Below are positions 26,993 to 35,902 of a stretch of 64,000 nt of DNA, piece by piece (the first letter of the stretch is position 1; every line of letters begins with the position of its first letter). Origin of the DNA: an uncultured Cytophagales bacterium (GTDB lineage Bacteria > Bacteroidota > Bacteroidia > Cytophagales > Cyclobacteriaceae); assembly GCA_913057175.1 (NCBI GenBank), contig CAJXNP010000002.1, positions 186,001 to 250,000 on the forward strand, read 5' to 3'. The position numbers were made by a program, and so were the translations under genes. A model generated the notes under the pieces. The model was not told where the DNA came from. It was given only the letters and a program-made list of their open reading frames with translations, and ran no database searches.

Positions 26993-27727
26993 TCATTGGT
27001 TTAACCAATTTTTAAAATCATTCACCTTATTTCTGCTTACGATTAATTCTTTTTCTACCGGTATTTTAAGAGTAACTTTTAACCGCCTGTTAAGATAATT
27101 TCGCACATCTTCAATCGAGTTGATATTGATAATAAATTGCCTGTTGATCCTGAAAAAATATTCTGGATTGAGCAATCCATTTTGTAGCTCTTCAAGTGTA
27201 TGCTCTATGATGTACTTTCTTCCATTTTCACTTGAGAATAAATAACTGAATTTGCCGTCAGCCTGAAAACAGGCTATTTCATGAGTGTTTTTTACCTGGA
27301 TATGATCTCCAAATTTTACCGAGAACCTCTTTTTGTAATCACTTTGAGATACCAAAATATTTGAAGCTGAATTCCAGTGTTTCTTATATTTTTCAATGGC
27401 GTTAACCAATTCAAAATACTTTATTGGCTTTAATATAAAATCAACACTATTTACCTTGAAGGCTTGCAAAGCATATTGTTCATTTGCAGTAGTAAATATG
27501 ACGGGTGTATCAAAATCGACCTGATTGAAAATATCAAAACTAACACCGTCCGATAAAACCGTATCGATAAGTGCGAGATCAATTTTTGGTCTGGTTTGGT
27601 AAAAATTGACTACTTCCTGAACGCTTTCCAGTATTTTCACCACCTGGATATTTGGATCATATCTTTTCAACATGTTAAATATCCTGTCTGACGAATTTTT
27701 TTCTTCTCCCGCAATCAACACCTTCAT
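26993..27727 (-). CDS. LytTR-family response regulator
   Basis: 244 residues. The N-terminal receiver domain has the phospho-acceptor region LALIDTVLSDG, the switch text PVIFTTANEQYALQAF and the conserved Lys in DFILKPIKY. The C-terminal LytTR DNA-binding domain spans about 140-240 (HEIACFQADGKFSYLF, YFFRINRQFIINI, VSRNKVNDFKNWL). Such regulators bind direct repeats as transcription factors. The partner histidine kinase is not adjacent. The proteins on both sides are secreted (an HtrA-like protease and a fasciclin lipoprotein), but no regulatory link can be read from the sequence. Confidence 0.95.
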   Translation of the reverse strand: MKVLIAGEEKNSSDRIFNMLKRYDPNIQVVKILESVQEVVNFYQTRPKIDLALIDTVLSDGVSFDIFNQVDFDTPVIFTTANEQYALQAFKVNSVDFILKPIKYFELVNAIEKYKKHWNSASNILVSQSDYKKRFSVKFGDHIQVKNTHEIACFQADGKFSYLFSSENGRKYIIEHTLEELQNGLLNPEYFFRINRQFIININSIEDVRNYLNRRLKVTLKIPVEKELIVSRNKVNDFKNWLNQ

Positions 27728-27834
27728 ATTCCTTGCATTTATTTGTCTCTCATTGCAAATCTGATCTCTACGTTGCAGACTCTTAACAATTCAACAGACG
27801 AATTGTTTGGAATTCTCATTTATGATGTCAGCAC

Positions 27835-27864
27835 AAAAAAGAAAACCCATTTTCACGGGTCTTC
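27835..27864 (-). terminator. Intrinsic terminator after the fasciclin gene
   Basis: Arms GAAAACCC (27841-27848) and GGGTCTTC (27857-27864), eight pairs with one G-U on the minus strand and an eight-base loop. Six T follow on the minus strand. It lies 39 bases past the fasciclin gene stop. Confidence 0.75.
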
Positions 27865-27902
27865 TCTTTACTGAATTAAAACATCCAAACAACCAACCTA
27901 TG

Positions 27903-29708
27903 CTATAAAGCCGGCAATAGGACTTTATCTATCACATGAATAACACCATTGCTCCCCTGAATATTTACTTCCGTTACAATGGCATCCTCTCCTCCTGACT
28001 GATCCGTTAGGGAAACAGCTGTTCCATCAATATTGACTATCAGAATCTCGTCATTTAACATTGTCACCTCCATTCCATTGGACAAATCGGTACTAAATAC
28101 CCTGACACCCACAGCATGATATTGAAGGATTTCTGTTAGCTGTTCTTGATTTAGAGTTGGGACGACATCAGAAATTTCAGCAAATGCAGCATCTGTTGGA
28201 GCAAATACCGTTACATCTTCTGATGCAATCAATGCTTCTGCTACGCCAGACAAAGAATCAGATGTTAGTAAACTTACCAGGACAGTAAATTCCGAAGCGT
28301 CACCTGCATCTGCTAACGCAGCCGCAATGTCCACAATATTAGGAGCTGGTGGAACCAAAGTACGATCAATAGTATGAATAACTCCGTTGCTCTTCTCAAT
28401 ATCAACACCAGTAATTTGCGTCAATCCATTGATCAGGACTACAGCATCGGTTAAATATCCGAGGTAGAAATTAGGATTTTCCGTATTTAAGGTTTCTACT
28501 ACACCATCAGCTGGCAAATCAGTAGAAAACACTCTTGCTCCTACAACATGATAAAGCAAAATGGGGCTGAGATCTTCAGCTGTTAATCCATCCAACGAAG
28601 TGATCCCTGCTGCTTCAAATGCCGCATTATCTGGTGCAAAAACTGTAATATCCTGAGTAGTAGAAAGTGTACTTAACAAATCTGCCGTTCGAACTGCCTC
28701 GGTAAGAATGGTATAGTTAGGATTAAAAAGGAATACTTCTGAAACGGTACCAACAGCTTCGACGACATAATCAGGAAGTAATACGGATCTAATTCCATGA
28801 ACCACTCCATTTATAGCCTGAACATCTGGAACGACTACTTCGACATCGTTGATTGTCACACCACCATCAACATTTATTTCAACTGACTCACCTTCCAATA
28901 AAGTTTCAAATTCGCCATTTGAAAGCTCGGTTGAAAGTGCACTCCCTGCAACAATGTGATATTGTACGATCTCCTTTAACAAACCCGCAGGCATTTCATC
29001 AATACTGGTTTTCCCCAAGGCAGTCAAAACTGCTTCAAATGCGGTATTATTAGGCGCAAAAACTGTTAAATCAGAAGTCGGGTCGCTTGCTACAGCTAAC
29101 AGGTCAGACAATTCCGGGAGTGACAAAATATCTACTAAAATGGAAAAATCTTCGTTTCCGGCAGCTATTTGGGTAATAGTCTGTCCGTTAAATCCTTCAG
29201 GGATCAATACTTCATCAATGATATGAATTACACCGTTTGAAGCTTCTATATCTGCCGTAGTGACATTGGATGTACCATTTAAGACCACACCTGCGCCTGA
29301 AACCTCCACATCTATCATCCCTCCGTTTACCGTGGTTACCGGACCAGTAGATAGATCCGAAGATAAAACATTGCCACTCACTACGTGGTATTGCAATAAA
29401 TCTGTTAAGACATCCTGGTTGGCCAGAATATTATTCAATACATCAGCATCGACATTGGCAAATGCTGCGTTTGAGGGAGCGAATACCGTAAGAGGCCCAT
29501 TACCCTGGAAGGCATCTACCAGACCTGCTGTTGTTAGTGCATTTACAAGAGTGCTTAATTCAGATGTCTCCTGAGCTACCTCGACAAGATTCTGTTCGTT
29601 TTCAACAGGATCCATTTCATCATCGTCATTATCACAGGAAGTAGTTAAAATTACTCCTGCTACAAGGATGACAAGCATCCAGATAAATTTTTCTTTGAAG
29701 TTGGTCAT
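27903..29708 (-). CDS. Lipoprotein with four fasciclin (FAS1) domains
   Basis: 601 residues from ATG 29708 (MTNFKEKF); an ATG six bases earlier is nearly equivalent. The signal ends at VILTTSC, a lipobox. Four FAS1 repeats follow, each with the H1 motif (LTVFAPSNAAFA, LTVFAPNNTAFE, ITVFAPDNAAFE, VTVFAPTDAAFA), an LxYHxV core (LQYHVVSG, VQYHIVAG, LLYHVVGA, LQYHAVGV) and the H2 text SNGVIHxID or NGVVHGIR. FAS1 domains mediate adhesion, so a surface or periplasmic adhesive role is likely. A perfect 20-bp palindrome lies just upstream (29731-29750). Confidence 0.94.
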   Translation of the reverse strand: MTNFKEKFIWMLVILVAGVILTTSCDNDDDEMDPVENEQNLVEVAQETSELSTLVNALTTAGLVDAFQGNGPLTVFAPSNAAFANVDADVLNNILANQDVLTDLLQYHVVSGNVLSSDLSTGPVTTVNGGMIDVEVSGAGVVLNGTSNVTTADIEASNGVIHIIDEVLIPEGFNGQTITQIAAGNEDFSILVDILSLPELSDLLAVASDPTSDLTVFAPNNTAFEAVLTALGKTSIDEMPAGLLKEIVQYHIVAGSALSTELSNGEFETLLEGESVEINVDGGVTINDVEVVVPDVQAINGVVHGIRSVLLPDYVVEAVGTVSEVFLFNPNYTILTEAVRTADLLSTLSTTQDITVFAPDNAAFEAAGITSLDGLTAEDLSPILLYHVVGARVFSTDLPADGVVETLNTENPNFYLGYLTDAVVLINGLTQITGVDIEKSNGVIHTIDRTLVPPAPNIVDIAAALADAGDASEFTVLVSLLTSDSLSGVAEALIASEDVTVFAPTDAAFAEISDVVPTLNQEQLTEILQYHAVGVRVFSTDLSNGMEVTMLNDEILIVNIDGTAVSLTDQSGGEDAIVTEVNIQGSNGVIHVIDKVLLPAL

Positions 29709-29730
29709 TATCATATTCTTTAAATTTGTT

Positions 29731-29750
29731 ATTGTTGTATAAACAACAAT
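29731..29750. promoter_or_regulatory. Palindrome upstream of the fasciclin gene
   Basis: ATTGTTGT-N4-ACAACAAT, a perfect 8-4-8 inverted repeat 22 bases before the chosen ATG. It could be an operator for a dimeric regulator or a hairpin in the 5-prime leader. Confidence 0.5.
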
Positions 29751-29823
29751 TGAATATGATTGATTCAACAAAATGAGTGAATGGAGAATTTTTGAGTGTG
29801 GATTGTTTAATTTTTAGAATAAA

Positions 29824-29856
29824 TTGCTAAACAAAATGGATTGCCCAATAAATTTG
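29824..29856 (+). promoter_or_regulatory. Candidate feoAB promoter
   Basis: TTG at 29824, 22 bases, then TAAATTTG (29849-29856), an exact match to the Bacteroidota -7 pattern TAnnTTTG. It would start transcription some 65 bases before feoA. No Fur-box search was possible. Confidence 0.4.
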
Positions 29857-29928
29857 CTAATAATCATGGAAAATTAAATTTTATCGCTTTATTTTGCTTC
29901 TTTAAAATTAATCTAAATAAGGACGAGG

Positions 29929-30150
29929 ATGTCGAAGAGCGTTGCAGACCTTAAACCGGGTGAATTTGGAACAATAACAGGATTCTTAGATAACATCATT
30001 TCATTAAAATTAATGGAAATGGGTTGTTTGCCAGGAGTGAAGGTTAGAATGAATTTTAGCGCACCATTAGGAGACCCCATTGCCATAGACGTAGCGGGAT
30101 ACAGTCTTTCTCTGCGAACATCCGAAGCTTCAAATATCCTGATTGAATAA
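29929..30150 (+). CDS. feoA: Ferrous iron transport protein A
   Basis: 73 residues, the normal size. An SH3-like FeoA fold is shown by LKPGEFGTITGF, LKLMEMGCLPGVKVRM and PIAIDVAGYSLSLR. FeoA is a small cytoplasmic partner that helps the FeoB iron transporter. The feoB start lies 12 bases downstream. Confidence 0.95.
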   Translation: MSKSVADLKPGEFGTITGFLDNIISLKLMEMGCLPGVKVRMNFSAPLGDPIAIDVAGYSLSLRTSEASNILIE

Positions 30151-30162
30151 GGCCAGCTATTG

Positions 30163-32271
30163 ATGACAAAAAAGAAAACAGTCAAGGTAGCGCTAATTGG
30201 CAATCCCAATTCCGGTAAATCTTCTCTCTTTAATCACCTTACAGGTCTCAATCAAAAGGTAGGAAATTTTCCAGGTGTAACGGTTGATAAGAAAACGGGA
30301 AGCTGCAAACTAAATGAGGAAACCAGAGGAGAGATCATAGATCTTCCTGGTACTTATAGCCTGTATCCCCGATCAATTGATGAACAGGTCGTTTTGGATG
30401 TCTTATTGGACAAAAAATCAAAGGATCACCCGGACGTTATTGTAGTCATTGCAGACGCTTCAAACTTAAAAAGAAATCTTCTTCTCTTTACACAGGTAAT
30501 TGATCTTGGTCTTCCGGTAATACTTGCTTTGAACATGTTGGATGTATCCATTAATCTTGGACAAAAAGTTAAGCCTCTGGAAATTGCAAAGGAGCTCAAT
30601 ATCCCGGTTGTCTCTGTTAATGCTCGAAATGGCGATGGAATTAATTTGCTCAAGCAAGCAATTTTAGAGGTTGAAACTCCCCGAAAAGAAATCATAGATG
30701 TAAGTGAGTATGCACCTGAAGTTCTGGCAGATATCAAATTCAATTTTGGTATCGAGAATAATTATGAGGCATTATTGATTGCTCAACAAGGCCGCTTTTC
30801 AGATTTTCTTAATGATTCTGATAAGAAAAAGATCGTTGATATCAATGCCAAAAACAAGTTCAACCATGAATTGATCCAGTCAAAGGAAATTCTTGCCAGG
30901 TATGAAAGGATTGATAAAATAGTCAAACATGCAGTTGAGTTCAATGTCAATCATAACAGAAATCTGACGCATAAAATTGATAAAATTCTAACACACAAAG
31001 TATTTGGCTACCTGATTTTCCTAACCATCCTTTTTCTCATTTTTCAATCAATCTTTACCTGGGCAAATTACCCGATGGATTTGATAGATGGGGCATTTGC
31101 AAGTGTCAGCCAATGGCTGAAAAATGTAATGCCGGAGGGGATTTTGGTCGATATGCTCACTGAAGGAATCATTCCGGGAATCGGTGGCATCGTCATCTTT
31201 ATACCCCAAATTGCTTTGTTATTTGCCTTCATTGCCATTCTGGAAGAATCAGGTTATATGTCAAGGGTAGTCTTTCTCATGGACCGCATTATGAGAAAAT
31301 TCGGATTGAACGGGAAAAGTGTCGTTCCACTTATTTCAGGAGTGGCGTGTGCGATACCGGCTGTTATGGCCACCAGAACAATCAGCAACTGGAAAGAAAG
31401 GCTGATCACCATTTTTGTGACACCGTTTATGAGCTGCTCGGCCCGGTTGCCGGTTTACACCATTTTGATTGCCCTGGTTGTACCGGCCAAAATGATATTT
31501 GGATTTCTCAGTATGCAGGCTATTGCCTTGATGGCATTATATTTACTCGGATTTGTGATGGCTATTGTTTCCGCATGGATATTGAAATTAATTATCAAAA
31601 CACAGGAAAAAAGCTACTTCATCATGGAGCTTCCACTTTACAAGTTTCCAAGGTGGAAGCATGTTGGTTTGACCATTTATGAAAAATCCCGAACATTTGT
31701 CGTAGAGGCTGGAAAGATCATCCTCGCCATTTCCATTGTACTATGGGTTTTGGCTTCTTTTCCCAAACAAGGGATTGAAAATGCCGCCAATACTTTATCG
31801 GCCCAACTAACGAGTCAAAATTATACTGAGGAAGAAATTCAGAAGAAAGTAGATGCTGTCAGACTCGAAAACAGCTATGCGGGAATGTTTGGCAAAACCA
31901 TAGAGCCAGCCATCAAGCCGCTAGGCTATGACTGGAAAATTGGTATTGCTCTGATCACATCATTTGCCGCAAGAGAGGTCTTTGTAGGAACAATGGCTAC
32001 CATTTACAGCATTGGCGCAGATGAAACCGAAGAACAAACCATTAAAAGCAGAATGAAGGCGGAGATCAACCCTGAAACAGGAGGTCCGAGATATACCACA
32101 GCTGTTGCATTCTCGCTCATGGTTTTTTACGCTTTTGCCATGCAATGCATGAGTACATTGGCAATCGTGTGGAGGGAAACTAAAAGCTGGAAATATCCTC
32201 TCTATCAACTCCTTTACATGACTGGTATTGCTTATGTTTTTTCCCTATTGGTTTATCAGATCTTAAAATAA
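30163..32271 (+). CDS. feoB: Ferrous iron transporter B
   Basis: 702 residues from ATG 30163; a TTG one codon earlier is less likely. The N-terminal G domain shows G1 GNPNSGKSS, a G2 region NFPGVTVDKK, G3 DLPGTYSL and G4 NMLD. A membrane part follows from about residue 285 with Gate motifs (CARLPVYTILIAL-type text near 425 and a second gate SFAAREVFVGTMAT near 585). It transports Fe(II) across the inner membrane under GTP control. The gene ends 16 bases before the convergent LOG-family gene. No feoC is seen. Confidence 0.97.
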   Translation: MTKKKTVKVALIGNPNSGKSSLFNHLTGLNQKVGNFPGVTVDKKTGSCKLNEETRGEIIDLPGTYSLYPRSIDEQVVLDVLLDKKSKDHPDVIVVIADASNLKRNLLLFTQVIDLGLPVILALNMLDVSINLGQKVKPLEIAKELNIPVVSVNARNGDGINLLKQAILEVETPRKEIIDVSEYAPEVLADIKFNFGIENNYEALLIAQQGRFSDFLNDSDKKKIVDINAKNKFNHELIQSKEILARYERIDKIVKHAVEFNVNHNRNLTHKIDKILTHKVFGYLIFLTILFLIFQSIFTWANYPMDLIDGAFASVSQWLKNVMPEGILVDMLTEGIIPGIGGIVIFIPQIALLFAFIAILEESGYMSRVVFLMDRIMRKFGLNGKSVVPLISGVACAIPAVMATRTISNWKERLITIFVTPFMSCSARLPVYTILIALVVPAKMIFGFLSMQAIALMALYLLGFVMAIVSAWILKLIIKTQEKSYFIMELPLYKFPRWKHVGLTIYEKSRTFVVEAGKIILAISIVLWVLASFPKQGIENAANTLSAQLTSQNYTEEEIQKKVDAVRLENSYAGMFGKTIEPAIKPLGYDWKIGIALITSFAAREVFVGTMATIYSIGADETEEQTIKSRMKAEINPETGGPRYTTAVAFSLMVFYAFAMQCMSTLAIVWRETKSWKYPLYQLLYMTGIAYVFSLLVYQILK

Positions 32272-32287
32272 TCTGAACAATTATATT

Positions 32288-32863
32288 TTAGACCTTTGAC
32301 AGATCCAGGCCATCATTCGGCGCTTCATAGCTCCTCATTTTTTCAATCACTTCATCAACACTTTCTATTTTGATCAATAATTGAGATGTGTGGTTCCTGA
32401 TAAATCCTTCCTTTTCGGTATGTGCTAAAAACTGGAAAAGCAAATCGAAGTACCCGTTGATGTTTAAGAACGCAACCGGATTCTTCATCAGGCGGAGTTG
32501 TGTCCAGGTAAAAATCTCAAATATCTCTTCCAATGTTCCAATTCCTCCGGGCAATGCTAAAAAACCTTCCGCCAGTTGGGCCATTTTCATTTTTCGTTCA
32601 TGCATGGTTTCCACGATGATCAGGTTGTCCAGGCCATCATGGCCCACCTCCTTATCATAAAGAAATTGAGGGATAACACCTGTAACTTTACCACCAAATT
32701 CCTTTACCGTATCAGCCAGTACACCCATGATGCCGATGCTCCCTCCACCATAAACCAGTTCAATATGATTGTCGGCAAGCAGTTTTCCCAGTTTCATCGC
32801 ATCCCGCTGATAAATATTATTCGTGCCGGGACTCGACCCACAAAATACACATAGCTTATTCAT
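32288..32863 (-). CDS. LOG-family protein (TIGR00730; nucleotide 5-prime-monophosphate phosphoribohydrolase type)
   Basis: 191 residues. The signature texts are VFCGSSPG near the start, YGGGSIGIMGVLADT, and the active-site motif PGGIGTLEEIFE with ERK upstream. LOG proteins split cytokinin riboside monophosphates to free base and ribose phosphate in plants; many bacterial members act on AMP or related nucleotides. Its physiological substrate here is unknown. Confidence 0.92.
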   Translation of the reverse strand: MNKLCVFCGSSPGTNNIYQRDAMKLGKLLADNHIELVYGGGSIGIMGVLADTVKEFGGKVTGVIPQFLYDKEVGHDGLDNLIIVETMHERKMKMAQLAEGFLALPGGIGTLEEIFEIFTWTQLRLMKNPVAFLNINGYFDLLFQFLAHTEKEGFIRNHTSQLLIKIESVDEVIEKMRSYEAPNDGLDLSKV

Positions 32864-32927
32864 TGAAAATATTTTTACTACAAAAACACATCAAACACAA
32901 ATAATAGAAACGCAAATCAAAGCCTTA

Positions 32928-33722
32928 TCATTCCTTTATTTTCCTTTCAATTTTATTCAACCTCACCTCAAGCTTTTGAACCGTATTTTCCAGGTAAATG
33001 ACACGATCCGAAAGCAATGATGGTGGTTTTAATTGTCTCGAGAAATAGCCTGAAACTTCCCATATTTCCAGGAAGCTTTCCTGATTTAGCTCACGCGGCT
33101 CAAAATTCGGATTGTCAGCTGTCAGGACAATCTTCTTTCCATATTTTGTAAATCTACGGATTACAATTTCCTCCTTCAGCACAAAAACGTAAACAAAATG
33201 ATCCTTTAATTTATTTGCATCTTCCAGCTTTACTTTCTGTCCAACAAGAATGTCGCCATTATTCAATCCATGAAAATTGTCATGCATTTCTTCATTGCTC
33301 AGCTCAAATGCCCTTACTTTTTCATCATCCATTCCGGGAATAAAAATTCTGGGCAAACCAGCAATGAAATCCTTGTTCTGATGCTGAATGATGTATTCAA
33401 TTTGCTTAGATGAAGAAACAAAAACGGACCTAATAGAACTTGAAATATTCGCCTGCTCTTTTTCATTTGAATCGATCAATTCCTGTGCATGAAGATCAAA
33501 TTTATATAACTCATTGATTGTTAATTCTTTTGTTAATAAGCTATCGATCGAGATGCCAAAATGGTTAGCAATTTGAATGACCGTTTCAATTTTTGGTTCA
33601 GCGCGCTCTTCCTCATAAGCGCCAACACTTGGTCGAGCAAGGTTAAATAACTCAGCAAATGCAGCCTGGCTCAATTTTTTGACCGTTCTGATTTTTCTGA
33701 TATTTTTTCCTATGGTTGACAT
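32928..33722 (-). CDS. XRE-family regulator with an S24/LexA-like C-terminal domain
   Basis: 264 residues. An HTH_3 domain spans about 5-62 (LSQAAFAELFNLARPSVGAY). An S24-type sensor domain follows at about 120-225 (GLNNGDILVGQKV, FVYVFVLKEEIVIRRF, NPNFEPRELN). In the S24 family the catalytic Ser precedes Met in a G-SM-P motif and a Lys lies in the second strand pair; here the matching positions read EEM and VIRRF, so self-cleavage looks lost. A Lys/Glu-rich helix closes the protein, possibly a coiled coil. It is divergent from the ybjN-like/pspA pair across 171 bases and may regulate it. Confidence 0.88.
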   Translation of the reverse strand: MSTIGKNIRKIRTVKKLSQAAFAELFNLARPSVGAYEEERAEPKIETVIQIANHFGISIDSLLTKELTINELYKFDLHAQELIDSNEKEQANISSSIRSVFVSSSKQIEYIIQHQNKDFIAGLPRIFIPGMDDEKVRAFELSNEEMHDNFHGLNNGDILVGQKVKLEDANKLKDHFVYVFVLKEEIVIRRFTKYGKKIVLTADNPNFEPRELNQESFLEIWEVSGYFSRQLKPPSLLSDRVIYLENTVQKLEVRLNKIERKIKE

Positions 33723-33893
33723 AAATTTTTTTATATTTGGCTAACCTTTTGAGCAATGCTATCGTTATTAGAAGTAAAAGTAAGAATAAATGACAATAAT
33801 ATCAGCATCGACAATATTTAATTTAGAGAAAATGATGTCTTCAATTTTACTAATTTTAACCAAACACCCATAAAAACTCAAAACAATAGAACA

Positions 33894-34289
33894 ATGAGCG
33901 AGCATTTTGAAAAAGTTAGAAATTATTTATTAGAACTCGATTTCAATATTGTGAGCATGAATGAGGAAGATGAAATTTTTTCAGTTGAAAAAGAAGATGC
34001 CGGGATCCACAATTTAATAATAGGATGTGCCGATCCGATCCTTATCATGGAGCAATATCTATTTGAATTAAAAAATAACTCTGCTGATATATTGACAAAA
34101 TTATTAATTAAAAACAGGGATATCATTCACGGAGCATTTGTTCTGAATGAATCAGGGAAAAAAGTAATCTTCAGGGATACTCTCCAGTTGGAGAGCCTGG
34201 ACCTAAATGAACTGGAAGGCTCCATCAATTCACTTAGCTTGTTGTTAAGTGAATATTCAGATCAATTAATAGAATTTTCAAAATCTTAA
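33894..34289 (+). CDS. YbjN/CesT-like small protein next to pspA
   Basis: 131 residues, acidic and cytoplasmic. The fold pattern (short helix, strands ending GCADPILIM, a helix FELKNNSADILTKLLIKN, strands HGAFVLNESGKKVIFRDTL, then a long C-terminal helix) resembles YbjN and type-III chaperone-like proteins. Assignment is by pattern only. Ten bases separate it from pspA, so they form an operon. A TATATTTG motif at 33732-33739 matches the -7 box but has no well-spaced -33 partner. Confidence 0.7.
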   Translation: MSEHFEKVRNYLLELDFNIVSMNEEDEIFSVEKEDAGIHNLIIGCADPILIMEQYLFELKNNSADILTKLLIKNRDIIHGAFVLNESGKKVIFRDTLQLESLDLNELEGSINSLSLLLSEYSDQLIEFSKS

Positions 34290-34299
34290 AATATAAGTC

Positions 34300-35019
34300 A
34301 TGAGCATTTTCAAGCGAATATTCAAAATAGGGCAAGCTGAAGCACATAGCATTGTTGATAAGCTGGAAGACCCCATCAAACTAACCGAACAGGGAATCAG
34401 GGATCTAAAGAAAGATCTCGACGAAAGTTTGAAATCATTTGCAGAAGTAAAGGCTATCTCTATCCGGTCAAAAAAGGAATCATCTGATGCCAAAAACAAA
34501 GCCAATAGCTATGAGCAAAAAGCCATCAGACTGTTGGAAAAAGCTGAATCAGAAGAGATATCAAACGAAGAAGCCGATAGACTGGCAGGGGAAGCCCTCA
34601 TGAAAAAGCAGGAAGCTGAACAACAAGCAAAAGTGGCTGAAGCCAATGCCAAAAAAGTTGATGAGAATTTAGTGCAACTAGATGCAAATATCAAGAAACT
34701 AAAAGCCAGTATTTCTCACTATGAAAATGAGCTGAAAACATTGAAAGCCAGGGCAAAAGTAAGCCAGGCAACAACAAAGTTGAATAAGCAAATGGCTCAG
34801 ATAGATAGCACGGGCACGATCGCTATGCTGGAAAAAATGAAAACAAAAGTTACGGAAACTGAAGCATTATCAGAGGCATATTCAGAGATCGTTGAATCCA
34901 ACAAAACTACAGATGATGAAATCGATGAGATTTTAAAATCAGATAAAAAGGCTTCCGCTAACGAAGCACTGGAAAAGCTAAAAGCCAAAATGAAAAAAGA
35001 AAGTGGCGAAGAAAATTAG
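34300..35019 (+). CDS. PspA/IM30 family protein
   Basis: 239 residues, nearly all alpha-helical coiled coil. The start MSIFKRIFKIGQAEAHSIVDKLEDPIK matches the amphipathic first helix of PspA/Vipp1, and long Lys/Glu/Ala-rich heptads follow to about 190. ESCRT-III-like PspA proteins bind and protect stressed membranes from the cytoplasmic side. No pspB/pspC partner is seen; the partner here is the YbjN-like protein upstream. Confidence 0.9.
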   Translation: MSIFKRIFKIGQAEAHSIVDKLEDPIKLTEQGIRDLKKDLDESLKSFAEVKAISIRSKKESSDAKNKANSYEQKAIRLLEKAESEEISNEEADRLAGEALMKKQEAEQQAKVAEANAKKVDENLVQLDANIKKLKASISHYENELKTLKARAKVSQATTKLNKQMAQIDSTGTIAMLEKMKTKVTETEALSEAYSEIVESNKTTDDEIDEILKSDKKASANEALEKLKAKMKKESGEEN

Positions 35020-35125
35020 GCTTGGCTTTAGCAATTAAAAATTGAAACAGGCTGGAAAATCGTAAAAGGTTCGCCTTTAAAATGTAAACGGCATTTGGGG
35101 CAACCTTTTATTTCCAAAAAATATT

Positions 35126-35163
35126 CAACCCTTTATAATTCCAAAAGCAGTTATAAAGGGTTG
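35126..35163. terminator. Bidirectional hairpin terminator between pspA and comB
   Basis: A perfect 13-bp stem, CAACCCTTTATAA (35126-35138) and TTATAAAGGGTTG (35151-35163), with a 12-base loop. It lies between convergent genes and is followed by a T-rich stretch on the minus strand. A second weaker inverted repeat (TAAAAGGTT at 35063 and AACCTTTTA at 35102) lies on the pspA side. Confidence 0.7.
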
Positions 35164-35167
35164 CTAT

Positions 35168-35896
35168 TTAAACGAGCATGTCATTCAGGCTCATCTTAAC
35201 AATGTGGGATTCCTTTAAAACAGGGATCAGCTTATAAATATCCTTTTGCAAACAAAATTCAATGTCTTTTTCCAATCCCAGTTTAATCAATCGGTTGACG
35301 TGTGAGCTGGATTTCAAGAAAGACATCAGATCATCCTTGCCCTGCAGATATAAAGCCTGAACTATTTTTGGAGCATCTGAAATAATCGTGCAATAGTCCG
35401 ACAATGCATGTACCACTGCTCCGGCAAAAAGACTGTCTTCCATATTGATCTTGCCTTTCCAACCGGCGCAGTGAATAAGGATATCATACGGTTGTTTCTT
35501 CAAATAATTGATTACAGGATTTAGGTTTAGAAAGGATCCGATAATGATCTGCCTTGCCTCTATGGATTTCGAAATAGCTGTTGTGCCATTCGTTGTTGTC
35601 ATGGCGATATCTACTCCTTCCAGGTTTTCAGCCATAAATCCAAAGGGCGAATTACCTAAATCAAAGCCATCAACTTTTAATCCACCTCTTTCAGCTGCAG
35701 CAACATAACCCTGATTTTGATAATCCTTGCATTCAGCCAAAGTGGAAACCGGCTTAATGGACTTCACACCATGGGCAATACCCGTTGTGATGCTGCTGGT
35801 AGCTCGCAAAATATCAACAATCACCACCACTTTTCCCTTCAGATCATACAATTCGATCAAATCCGGGGTCAGGCAAACTTCCAGTTCTTTATTCAT
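35168..35896 (-). CDS. comB: ComB-family 2-phosphosulfolactate phosphatase
   Basis: 242 residues. The family texts are VVVIVDILRATSSITTGIAHG, AAAERGGLKVDGFDLGNSP and TTTNGTTAI, with a conserved GW text later (HCAGWKGK). ComB hydrolyses 2-phospho-3-sulfolactate to sulfolactate, first described in coenzyme M synthesis. Many Bacteroidota carry it without making coenzyme M, so the true product here may feed another sulfonate, for example cysteate-type lipids (speculative). The gene starts seven bases after the gcvT stop, so the two are one operon. Confidence 0.88.
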   Translation of the reverse strand: MNKELEVCLTPDLIELYDLKGKVVVIVDILRATSSITTGIAHGVKSIKPVSTLAECKDYQNQGYVAAAERGGLKVDGFDLGNSPFGFMAENLEGVDIAMTTTNGTTAISKSIEARQIIIGSFLNLNPVINYLKKQPYDILIHCAGWKGKINMEDSLFAGAVVHALSDYCTIISDAPKIVQALYLQGKDDLMSFLKSSSHVNRLIKLGLEKDIEFCLQKDIYKLIPVLKESHIVKMSLNDMLV

Positions 35897-35902
35897 ACAA
35901 GA

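Noticed and set aside
33716-33739. TTG and TATATTTG as a promoter of the ybjN-like/pspA pair
   Set aside because: The -7 text is exact but the spacing to TTG is only 13 bases, too short for the usual pattern.
35063-35110. Inverted repeat TAAAAGGTT/AACCTTTTA as a separate pspA terminator
   Set aside because: The loop is about 30 bases and no T-run follows, so it is listed only as a note beside the stronger hairpin at 35126-35163.
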